This document shows positions 38,101 through 48,010 of a stretch of DNA of 64,000 bases, piece by piece. The translations under genes were made by a program, and so were the position numbers. The DNA is from Pristionchus mayeri. Lineage: Eukaryota; Nematoda; Chromadorea; Rhabditida; Neodiplogasteridae. Each line of letters opens with the position of its first letter. The first letter of the stretch is position 1. Below the pieces are notes generated by a model, which did not search any database, was not told where the DNA came from, and worked only from the letters and a program-made list of their open reading frames with translations. The stretch covers positions 34,205,469 through 34,269,468 of the forward strand of contig BTRK01000005.1 in assembly GCA_036245805.1 (NCBI GenBank). Direction: 5' to 3'.

Positions 38101-38218
38101 TAAAGCGTGTGCTCCAAACAAGGGCAAAGACTTCGGAAGGACAGTGAGGATTCCAAGAATCCAGCTCAGTCTTCCTCCTCCACCTCGAAAATCGAAGTCG
38201 CCCCAGTCACTTCCCTGA
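35148..38218 (+). CDS. ionotropic glutamate receptor-like ligand-gated channel (5' partial)
   Basis: Exons 35148-35307, 35424-35529, 35731-35885, 36218-36365, 36549-36645, 36722-36806, 36948-37120, 37306-37539, 37731-37816, 38008-38218. Order of parts: extracellular S1 lobe, M1 (FYFLFFGIPELVAIAIGLIL), a hydrophobic segment (MFILLVGLTSAMLIYWG) followed by NTVIQAYTSN, which matches the SYTANLAAFL gate helix of the family, then the S2 lobe (VIIGESNRMNNAYAISNG, PEYFFPMPYFFLLSRN) and M4 (LVLIALFYLICILVFVLEL) with a short Pro/Lys cytoplasmic tail. This is the layout of nematode iGluR-like and IR proteins, plasma-membrane cation channels. No R-x-Y-x..D glutamate-binding signature is obvious, so the ligand is unknown. 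The intron after 37816 has a GC donor confirmed by phase. The junction 37120/37306 is one base out of phase. First exons were not found. Confidence 0.65.
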
Positions 38219-38512
38219 TCTCTTCGCTCAATAGATGTGTCGCTGTCGGACAGTATAAATAATTCAAATTTAGCATTTCAATGTGAGAATCGACATTTCT
38301 TCGATTAATTTATAAAGTAATGAACTGGCAGTTTGAGAGAAAGAATGTATGGCAAAGGATCGGGGCTAAGTATGTAATATTGAGAAACAAGGTCCAGTGC
38401 TTGTAGAATAGGTCATTGAGTGGAACATCGTGCTATACTAGTGCTAATATTAGCAAATCAGTTAGATTCTGATCTGAATGGGACGATATGAAGAAATCAA
38501 TAAGGATTAACA

Positions 38513-39403
38513 TTAGAATTCGTAGAACAGGTGATTGAGGGGCACATCGTGTTCTTCTAGTGGAACTTCATCAACGATCTGCTCCTTCAGGGCCAGTCCG
38601 ATCAAGTAAGGCATTCTACCGTAGGTTGCCGAGTGATTATGGAGGAATCGATCGAAGTAGCCCTTGCCGTGCCCGAGTCGCTTGAATGAGCCGTCTCAAA
38701 TTGAAACAATGCTATACACACAATTTTTTTTAAATGCTATTGAATCGATCTAGACCTTTAGAGGTAATAAAAAATTATGTCTGAAATAGAATAGACGCAT
38801 AGAAAATTTAATCAAACTGATAGGATGGAAAACGTACCCGAATGAGCGGCGAATGCTACACCGGGCATGAACACCAGATCGAGAGGAGTATTCAGAAGTT
38901 GTGAGTCATCGAATGATGAGTGTTGCCGGATGTTCCACATTGTAGTGGGAAGTCCCTCGATCCACTCGGACTGAGCAAGACGAACAAACTGCATATCAGA
39001 TGCGCCTTTCTTGAACTGAAAATGATCGGAAAGTATCAATCACATACAGATTTGAACAAATCGAATTAGGCATGGTTCTAAGATCTAATTTGGAAAATTT
39101 GATTCTATGAATTTTTGACTTGCGTTGGGAATGTAAATCTCCTTATTTTGACGGAACAGAAGGTCAATAATTCCGTCCGTTATAATTTCCCCATCAGTGG
39201 AGATGTAGATTCCGACCCGGTGGGCAGCCTCCAAAGGCTTGCATGCCTCGACCTAATGAAATCAAAATAGAGAAATATTCGAAAAAAAATAATACCGTTT
39301 TGAGGACGAAAGAAGTTTGATGAGCAATTTCATCTTTAGAGAGTTTGGAAAGACAGCGGGCGATATCTTTCCGCATGCATTTCTTGAGAGCAGAAACTGC
39401 CAT
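38513..39403 (-). CDS. MTHFS: 5-formyltetrahydrofolate cyclo-ligase
   Basis: Four exons, 39403-39296, 39252-39124, 39015-38838 and 38694-38513, join in phase to 198 codons, normal for the family. It makes 5,10-methenyltetrahydrofolate from 5-formyl-THF with ATP in cytosolic one-carbon metabolism. Motifs seen: N-terminal LKKCMRKDIARCLSKL with the substrate and ATP-site lysines; VGIYISTDGEIITD; PLDLVFMPGVAF; RLGHGKGYFDRFL (family GxGKGYYD); GLALKEQIVDEVPLEEHDVP (family DEVPxxxHDVPLD). The second intron starts GCAAGT, required by phase and by continuity of the protein. The last acceptor is TTTGAG. It converges on the receptor gene, 294 bp apart. Two TA-flanked repeats lie upstream but none inside. 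Confidence 0.93.
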
Positions 39404-40496
39404 CTGAAAATAATGTTATATTTTTTGTGAAATATTAAACTAATGTTATTTTTTAATGAAATATTTACAAAAGCACCATGAGATTGAGCCCTTAATGACC
39501 GCTATGGTGTAACGATAGCGCGCTGAGAGACAAAAAAACAACGAGGGAGCGCAGAGAGACGGAGAGAAATAAGAACGAGCAGCAATGATAAGGGAACGGA
39601 TGGAGCTAAAGGTTAGCGAAAGAAACACCCGTAAATAGGTGCCATATTTATTTTCCAAAGTTGCCAGCATTGGCATTGAAAATGCTACATAAACAATATA
39701 GGAGCGTCAAAAAAGGTAAAAGTTTGTAGCCAGCCGCTTGATCTTGGCTATACGCAGAATGTAGTTTGTCGCGCGGGTGGGTGGCGTGTCGTTTAATGTA
39801 CTACTCTAACGCGCGGAACACTTTAATCACATGATTCAGATTATAACAAGACGATTTTTGCGATCTGAGAAACTTTTGTGAAAACATTAAGAATGGTATG
39901 TTTTCACAAAAGGCAAAACGCAGTTTATTGACGACGATCCGATACAATTTTACGACCAATAAATGAATATTGAAGGGAGCGAGAGCAGTAGGGTTGCAAG
40001 ATCGAATCCGAACTCGAACTTCGCTTTCCCTCTGGCACCTCTTCCTCTCTCTCTCCCCGAAGTTCGATCGAGCTTCTCTGGTGTGTGCGCCCAAGTTGGG
40101 ATCAAGTGCTAAAATCTAGCTCCAAGTGGCGACCAAGCTTGGGCTCCACTTGGAAATCGCTCTGATCTCTCCATTTCCCATATTCTCTATTTTCTCTCTC
40201 TTTCTCTCGCTCTCTCGCCTCGGATCCAAGTTGGAATCAAGCAGATTTCCAACTTGGGATCAAGAAGAGACAATGCGAGAGAGTATGGAAAATTGAGAGA
40301 CCCGTTTCCCAAGTGGCGTCCAAACATTTGAAAATGAGCGATCGACGTGACTCTCTTCAGTTTGCATGATCTCTCGCCCTGGGCAACAAGCGAGAGATCG
40401 CGCAGATTGAAGAAAGCGAGAGGATTACTCAAAGCAGTTTGAACTATAACTGAAATTTACGGATCGTTACTGGAGGAAACGAGCAATACGAAAATA
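39404..40496. other. upstream region of cyclo-ligase gene with CCAAGTTGG motif cluster
   Basis: No gene recognised. 40091-40325 holds at least five variants of CCAAGTTGGRATCAAG in both orientations among CTCTCT-rich DNA. Near 39498 GGTGTAACGATAGCGCG resembles a tRNA A box without a matching 3' half. Confidence 0.4.
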
Positions 40497-41760
40497 TTAG
40501 GCTGGAAAGAAAGTAATGTTAGATTTGGGCCCTGATGTTTGAACCTGCTTAATCTTCTTTGCGTTAAACATATCAAGCTAACTTTATAGCATATATTAGG
40601 GGATAATTTGGCCAATGTAAGCATATGTTAAAATCGCATCAGACGTTATGGGCATAAGTAAAAAATAAAATTTTGCCAAATGTGATATTTTCACAATTTT
40701 CAAAAATATTTTCTGCCGCTCGTATTTGGAGGGAAAAAATAACTGAATATTCTCATCTAGTATAGAGAGAAGCCTGTTCGTAGTGCTCTCGAAATATAGG
40801 TCTGAGGTCATGCCTGCCTCAACATGGTACGATTTACATACCATTGAATTCAAACCTTACCAAGGCAACACCTCTCAAGCGATAATGTTTCCTGCTTCGA
40901 AGTACATTCAGACTGGCTTATACATAAGTGCGCTAATATTGTACGCTATAGTGCCATATATTATGGAGAAACATTTGAACTTTTGCTTTTTCGACTTCTA
41001 GAATAAATAGATTTTCATTATTGCCTAATACAAGCCATATTTGCCAAAATTGTGATTTCTGGTGCTCATTGAATGGGTACATCTCCTTACAATGGAGTAT
41101 TTCCCTGACATAGCTCATCCAATATTTGTAGATAAAGAGTAGCTTTAACAGTTAACCACAAATGTTTGGACTTTATACCAATTCTGGAAACAGGAAGTTG
41201 TCAAATATTCGAATTTCGATGATCAAATTTAATGGTCAGAGTGATGGACGCTACATATTTTGGTAGAAGAAGTACATCCTTACGTAAATATAATTTTATG
41301 CTGTCCATGAACGGCGCTTTCCGTTTTACTACATATGAGATCCATACATCTATTGTGACGAATACGTGGTAATGACAAGCGTTTCTCTTATCGTTCCGTG
41401 AGGGTCAAGTTCCCAAAGGACGGTATGTTAAACAGGCTTTTGGTAGAGGATCAGATTCAAATGTTGTATAGTGATATACATATTTAGTACTTTTCAGGAA
41501 TGCCTTAACATTTACCATATCTTAGCTATCCATGGATTGCTGAGCCAAAACTTAATCAGGTGAACACTCCAATGATGTATCTGTGACTTCGTCCTTTGGC
41601 TTCTATACCAATTGGATTAGGTTGAGCTAATGCGCGATGGAAAGAGTATCCACGCAAGCAACGAGCATACATAACAATATGGTAATCAGTCGGCAACAAA
41701 AGATGTGGTATCGCAGAATCGAAATTTTGAAAATCTAACATTACTTTCTTTCCAACCTGA
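40497..41760. mobile_element. mariner-like element, second copy of the 12213 subfamily
   Basis: TIRs TTAGGCTGGAAAGAAAGTA / inverted, TA on both sides (40495-40496, 41761-41762), 1264 bp. No intact transposase; short open frames only. Confidence 0.8.
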
Positions 41761-41899
41761 TATTAACTATGGATCATGTTCTGTAATTCATTGGGTATGC
41801 GAAAACTGGCGGTAAATTTGGGATAATCGGACATAAATTCCACACTTGAGTTTGTGTCGGCGATCGAAATGGATAGCCTCCTACCATAATTAAAGAACG

Positions 41900-44800
41900 A
41901 CTCAAGCTGAAAAAATATATTCGAAAAGTACAACTTTTCTGAAGTAGGAACTTTTCTGAACTTTTGGTATTACTACAGGGAGCAAACCCGAAAGATATGT
42001 GCCTAAGCTATAATACTTTGAAACCAGTTTGTAATCTGAATGAGCAATACCCTGAGATCCTTTTCTACAACTGCGTCGATGTCGTCCTGGTTGAGGCGCC
42101 TTGTAATCGTAAATATCCACGAGCCTTCCTTTCCTTGACGAAGCCGTTTCTAGGAAAAGTTAGATGATGAATGAAGGAGTTTTCTGGAATTTAAACATAA
42201 AAAAATTCACCTGGGGAAATCCATAAACCATTGAAAAAAGTTATAATAAAAACCATTTCTATGCATGGGCATTTGAAATAATGGAACGTAGAGTGTCCAT
42301 GGGATTGCTCTCGTTCTTAGTATCGTCAACAGGACGCTCCTAATCAAGTATCGAATCGTCCACTTACATCATATTTCGTGATTATGAATAGCGAAGGTAA
42401 TGGGACTGCGTCAGGGTAATTTTTCATGAATATTTCTTCGAAAACCGACGTATTGTCCAACTCGAGAGACATCATTTTGACTTTGGCAGCAAGTAGCATT
42501 GAGGCAAATTTGAAATAGAAAAACAAAAGATTGTTTTAAAAATTTACACACCTGTATTTTATCTCATCAACATGGTTACCAAAGGCAGAATTTTTGATTC
42601 GGAATGAGTTTGCTGAGCGACTGACAATTAGCTTCTCAAGAAATTCCAGAAATTCGATGTCAATTTGTACCTAAACGTCGTTTGGCAACAATGATAATAA
42701 ATTTACACAAAATACACACCTCTCGCAATATAGTAAGTAAGTAAAGTAAGTTGAGGCATCCAAGCAAGGCTGGTTTGCCACCCCCGCGCCAATTCTGCGT
42801 TCAGTCTGTCCTGAGGTTATCAGCGACCTATGCGTGAGGCTACCGCCCGTGTTGTGTGCACGTGGTGGGGGATTTCTGACCTATTTCTTAACCCCCGTGG
42901 TCTGGGTGGATCTGCAGGCGAGGGGGGTCGAACTCATGACCATCGGATTCGCATTCCTGGCACACAACCACTGCGCCACCTCGCCCGCTCAGTCGAATAA
43001 AAATAAAAATATAAATTCGTCAAAGTCGAATCTGTTTAGAATATGCAAAGCATGATTGGAAATAGATTCGTGGATTGATCCTATAGCCTTGTAGCCGTTG
43101 TTAATGGCGTAGTCAGTTATGTTCTGGACAGCAAATGCAACCAATGTTTATGAATGTTTAAAAACATTAGCATTACTCACACGGTACAGGGATAGTTTCA
43201 TCTGTGCTATCTCCGCAAATTTCCCCAATTGGTTGACAGATAATCTCAGACTATAAAAATTATCCCTAAATTCGACATCGAAATAGTACTGCTCCATCTG
43301 AAATATTATGATGCAATTTTTAAACAATATAATACTATGCGAGCCTGAGCTATAATTAATCGGCGAGCTTTGAGCTTGCGCGCTTTCGACCGAGCTTTCT
43401 GTGCCAAAAAAATTTTCTGCGGACAAGAAATATATCCATACACGCAAAAAGGTTGACACAATGTATGTTCCTCCAAAGTTGTGAACGTCCAAAACTTGGA
43501 AAAGGAAAAAAAGTGATTGTTACATTTCCCGAGGGTAAGTTATGAAAAAACGTTTTCATATTGTGAGGATCAATTGGATTCATGATGGGGATCATTTTGA
43601 TGATTTGAAAGGGTCTCTAGGTACTCTAGAAGCCGAGTTCTGAATTGCAGATTCAATTTTTGCATCAAGACGTCTCCTCTGCAGATATTTCCAAAACAAA
43701 AGTTGTCTTGAATTTCGCTTTTTTTCAAATCATACGTAAACGTTTTGGCGGCACTGTAGTTAAGAGGTAATTTCGGAAAGTGTTCATAGCTAGGTTTCGC
43801 ATGAAATGTGCGACAATGGTGAAATACATTGCAGCCTGCCCGAGATATGCTCACTGGTTGGCGTCTTCAATACACATGTACCCAACATGTATAAATGTAC
43901 CTAATCTACCTACTGATCGTGATTCGTGATAAACTTACTTCGTCTTTGATAGACACGAAGAGCTTAGGGAGCTTGACTGATTCGGAGTAGTTTGTCATAA
44001 ATTGTTCTTCAAAAGATTCAGGGTTGTCCAAATTAAGAAACATTGACTTGAATTTCGCTGCGAGGAGGTTGGAAGCAAGTCTGTAAACGCGATTCGGTCG
44101 ACAAACTTGGATTCGAACGTCCGCCTCGTGCAATCCACATTGCTCTCTCCCCAGATTATTATGAGTGACTAGTCATTTCAATGCAAGTCCGCATACCTTG
44201 CTTTCAAGCATCCAGAGATTAAGTCGGAAAGTTATAAAATTACGAGAGCTAAGAAACTGTTCGAAGAACGAAAGAAATGATGTATCGATGCATATCTGAA
44301 ATAATACGAGTTGATTTTTTACAAAATGGCAACGAACCGAAAACAATATGACTTCGGCAAAATCGAATCTGTTGAAAGATGATCTCGCTTGATTGGAAGT
44401 AGATTCGGATATAGAAAAGATGTATTCATCATTATTGAAACTTCGATCATAGTGCTGGAAGTTAAATGTTTTAAATTTTTATGGACAGGTTCAGCTCAAA
44501 TTGTACCAACAGTGCAGAGAAATTGATCAGATATAAGATATTCTCATCAGAATTTTCGAAAAACTGCAAAAACACACTGAGATCAAATTCTACAGCAGAT
44601 GTTTTCTGAAGCCGTGCTTGCTCGAATTCCGTAAAATTCAAGATATAACGTTGACCCTCCAATCGCATTTCGAAATCGAACTGATGTGACCGATTCCAGC
44701 TGATCTGAAAAATTTTAAATTATACATTTTAGCGAATTATTTTGCAATTCCTATTTGTAATCAAATCTGAGCAATATCTAAACGTTGAGCTTCGATTTTG

Positions 44801-45038
44801 CGCGCATTGGAACGAGATGCATTTGCTAGAGTGAGCGTTCTTTGGCAAACAGTCGACATTGAGTCAAGGTCATTGCTGAATAATTCAAATTTACATTATG
44901 AATGCAAAAAAAACTAACTGATCAGCTTCAGCGAATAATTCAAGCAAACAATCGTCTGGTAGATCCTAAAGTGTAGTAAGGATAGTAAACAAATAATCTT
45001 CATACCAATACGTTCATCTGCAAGTTATCATGGTCCAT
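41900..45038 (-). CDS. F-box protein with internally duplicated C-terminal unit (model incomplete)
   Basis: Exons 45038-45006, 44965-44919, 44875-44767, 44704-44507, 44454-44338 and 44295-44197 chain in phase. The start MDHDNLQMNVLDLPDDCLLE, then LFAEADHNDLDSMSTVCQRT, is an F-box, which binds Skp1 in SCF ubiquitin ligases. It is followed by a nematode-type substrate region: SWNRSHQFDFEMRLEGQRY, FDLSVFLQFFENSDENI, then SSFNRFDFAEV, SFLSFFEQFLSSRNF and (44090-43930) LASNLLAAKFKSMFLNLDNP. The same series recurs at 43320-42370 (MEQYYFDVEFRDNFYSLRL; HILNRFDFDEF; EFLEFLEKLIVSRS; ASMLLAAKVKMMSLELDN), so the unit is duplicated in tandem. Exon 44767 is followed by ATTTGA instead of a GT donor. Joins below 44197 do not close, so a pseudogene or two fused genes are possible. 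A SINE sits between the units' exons. Confidence 0.5.
42731..42988 (-). mobile_element. tRNA-derived SINE
   Basis: Minus-strand head 42988-42913 is 76 nt, tRNA-sized. Its acceptor strands GCGGGCG and CGCCTGC pair with one G-U; A box GGTGGCGCAGTGGTTG and B box GAGTTCGACCC are clear. A tRNA-unrelated body follows, and the tail is (TTAC)n near 42731-42750. This is the classic SINE plan, transcribed by pol III. The T stem is degenerate, so it is not a functional tRNA. Confidence 0.8.
43500..43720. mobile_element. fragment of the Tc1-like foldback family
   Basis: CCCGAGGGTAAGTTATGA, GGGATCATTTTGATG and CTAGAAGCCGAGTTCTGAA parallel internal blocks of the elements at 26238-31416. No TIRs remain. 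Confidence 0.55.
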
Positions 45039-45277
45039 TGGCAGTGTTGTTTGTGGTTAACTTGCCTGAATGCGTCATTCTCTCTTGAACATTGAAAGTT
45101 TTCGCTCTCGATTATACCTGGTCCTTCTCTCAAATTTGAACGAGTGGAAAATATTGTGAGAAAAATGTTTTAATGATGAAGCAACACAATTACATTGCAA
45201 GACTATTGAGTACGCATGCGTAAATCAAAGTATTCATTACTGAAGAGGAAAAAGTCTTTCCAAATCCTTGCAATATA

Positions 45278-46333
45278 CAGGGTGGCTGATAAATATTGCG
45301 TCCACCTTTTGAATAATATCTCGCAAACAAATAAAATGATAATTATCATATTGCGTTTAAATATATATCAGTACCGTGCAAAACAATTACTAGACGCAGG
45401 CTTCATGGTATCGACTGGCCTCTTAGCATGGAGGCAAAAAGTACTTTACATTTTTACTCAATGCGCCGTTCACATTTTTCGATATATAAAATGATCTCAA
45501 TGTCCATCGAAATTGCAACCGAGGTGAATATGAAGAGTAACCCTTCCACTAAGTGATAATCTTGTCAAATGCGATATAGGGTCTCTGAAAACAGAGAGAG
45601 ATAAATTTGATGACTTTCAGTCACGCATATGCAAAAAACTCACTTTTCGGAATTTCTTATTCTGAATGTTGATACCGCCGTATAATGTTGCATAGCTATT
45701 AACAGAGTCGAGTTATGAAATATTGTTGCATCAAATTGAATGTAAACGTTGAATTAATGGTAGAAGTAGGCACCTCAAAATATCGCTAAAAGCGTCGCTT
45801 CGCAGCATTTCGCAACTTATTCTGGTTCCGAATCAATATGCCCAAGCAAATGGCATGCATTTTCACAATAAAGAATGATGGAGTATCATGCATAAAATAG
45901 AACAATTCCAATAGCTAATGTGTTCGAAGAATGCGGCTTCGAAATATTATTATTTTTTATAGAGCGCCGTTCATAATGAAATAATTTTAAAGCATTTCTG
46001 AGAGTTCCGAGGCTCATAATATAATTGATGACATATTTATACGTGTAAATGGTTGTTCTTATTAGGAATAAATGGATGAGTCCTGTATCTAATTCCTTGC
46101 TGTAAGGCGGCATAAACTATCAGATACGTTTATGTGCCCAGAAAAGTCCCAATTCCAAAACAAAATATTTCAGAAGTGATAACTCTTGAAATACTTGAAC
46201 AATCCAAATAATATTTATAGGCTAATAACTTTTGTCCCTTACCAACATAGTTACCAAATTTGATGCAATGGTGCCTACAGAGAATGGAGATTGAGAAACA
46301 AGAAAAGTGGCGCAATATTTATCAGCCACCCTG
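45278..46333. mobile_element. TA-flanked MITE, CAGGGTGGCTGATAAATATT ends
   Basis: About 24-bp perfect TIRs, TA at 45276-45277 and 46334-46335, 1056 bp, no transposase. Same family as 29035-30113. Confidence 0.9.
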
Positions 46334-46929
46334 TAGACACCTGGAGAGCATATTCCATTCCGACGTATGCTTGGCGAGAGAAATATTAGAGACAGGATAG
46401 GAAGAGAAACGTAAGAGAGAAATTAGAGGGAGGAAGTAGATACACGATTCGTCAATTAGTGCCCTGTTGAGGGAGAGGCTAGACGGAGGAGAGCCTAGAG
46501 CCTACATTGCTACTCACAGGGCATGTCATTTCTACCCTCCGGGGTATGACAGCAATCTTATATCGTTTATGAAATTGAATCTCTGTTTTTATTTTATTTT
46601 TATTTTAATAGCCTACGAAGAATTTTGCAGATCATTGCAAGATTGTTTAGGGAGATGGAGCAGAACAGCAGTTCTATTCCACGTCGTTTTATTGGGGATA
46701 ACTCTAGAATATTTATTTACAAAATATTATACATCCTCCGTTGAAATGCGATGCGCATTTTACTAATGAAAAACGCTTAAACGTGAAAGGAAAGGAACGG
46801 CAACCTTGTTCCAAGCGGACTCGCGAGAAAAAGATGCCAGATGGCAGAGGAAGGGAAATAGAGAGAGTGGCGCGTTGTCTGCGAGTTCGCACAGTCGTTG
46901 GAAGGCGTTCTGTGAACTCCCAAACGTAA
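46334..46929. other. intergenic, no gene recognised
   Basis: Contains GAGAGA-rich and mixed sequence between two transposons; short open frames on both strands without domains. Confidence 0.4.
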
Positions 46930-47057
46930 CAAGGGAACCGCAAAGTAGGACTCTCAATCCTTGAAATTTGTCGATGCAGGTTCCAAGGAATTCCTAATAG
47001 GGTCCTAGATCAGTTTTCGAAAGTTCCGATAATTGCTTCCTAAGGCCCTAAATTTGG

Positions 47058-47528
47058 ATTAGGGTTCAATACTTAAAATCTGCACGCGCGGCTACCAGAA
47101 TAGTGGAGAGTTCTCGATCACTACAACTACAAGTTGCGTTCTACCATTATCCTTTTGACAGTTGTGGGTTCGAGCTCCACTTGAAGAAATGGTTTTTGCT
47201 CATTTTTACAAGATTTGGGTGCTGATTAAAACTATTTCTTTCTCATGGCACCCGCCATCTGTTCATTTCAAAGTACTGAAGAATGTTGCGTATGTTGCGA
47301 AATTGCTTCGAAGCCACATATCAAAGACATGTTTGGGAATTAATGAATGCTAATGAACATGCCGAACTTATAAAAATGATATCGTCAAGGGGAGGACGAA
47401 CCCACAATTGTCAAAAGGATAACGGTAGAACGCAACGACTGCGACTCGAGAGATTCTTTTGGAGAGATCGAGAACTCTTCCACTATTCTGGGAGCCGCGC
47501 GTGCAGATTTTACGTGTTGAACCCTAAT
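47058..47528. mobile_element. MITE nested in the left Harbinger TIR
   Basis: About 60-bp inverted ends (ATTAGGGTTCAAYACKTAAA ... GAGTTCTCGATC) that break the match between left and right Harbinger TIRs. Subterminal GTGGGTTCGAGCTCCAC is a well-formed tRNA T arm with B box, and appears inverted near 47400, so the element seems built from a tRNA fragment. Confidence 0.75.
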
Positions 47529-48010
47529 GTGGCGTTAAAAATCGCGGAAAGATCGGATCTTTGTCGAAAAGGGTGTTAAAAAAATTTGCAAAGATCGGAT
47601 CTTTGTAATGAGTGGCATTTTATCCTACACGGAATACCCTTACGAATTGCTCTGGGTTACTGTAGATCTGGCCATTGAAGGCCGCCAGCTTCCGAGGCGA
47701 TCTTTATCGATTTCCTTTGTTTCTTTCTCCTTTTCCGCGAAAATTTTTGTTCACGCGAGTTCTTACTATGATCCCACTGACTAGGACAAGTGCTGCCCCC
47801 ATTTTGATTGCCGGAATCATAGTTTAAAGTACTCAACTTTTAAGTTGTTGCGGATTTGGACAGTTTTACTTGCTGTTGCTGTGATATCCACCTTAAATTA
47901 TGGTTTATTGGCTTACGCACTATATCTAATTGCTTCCACGTTCATTGATTAGCCTAATATTATCTTTAAGCTGCTCTACCTTGCACTCGAAGCGCGCCGC
48001 GACTTCCTTT

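Noticed and set aside
39490..39530. tRNA gene suggested by an A-box-like GGTGTAACGATAGCGCG
   Set aside because: No B box or 3' acceptor strand follows within tRNA length.
41556..41741. LLPTDYH as a mariner catalytic motif
   Set aside because: It lies at the wrong end of the element for that strand and the flanking residues do not match.
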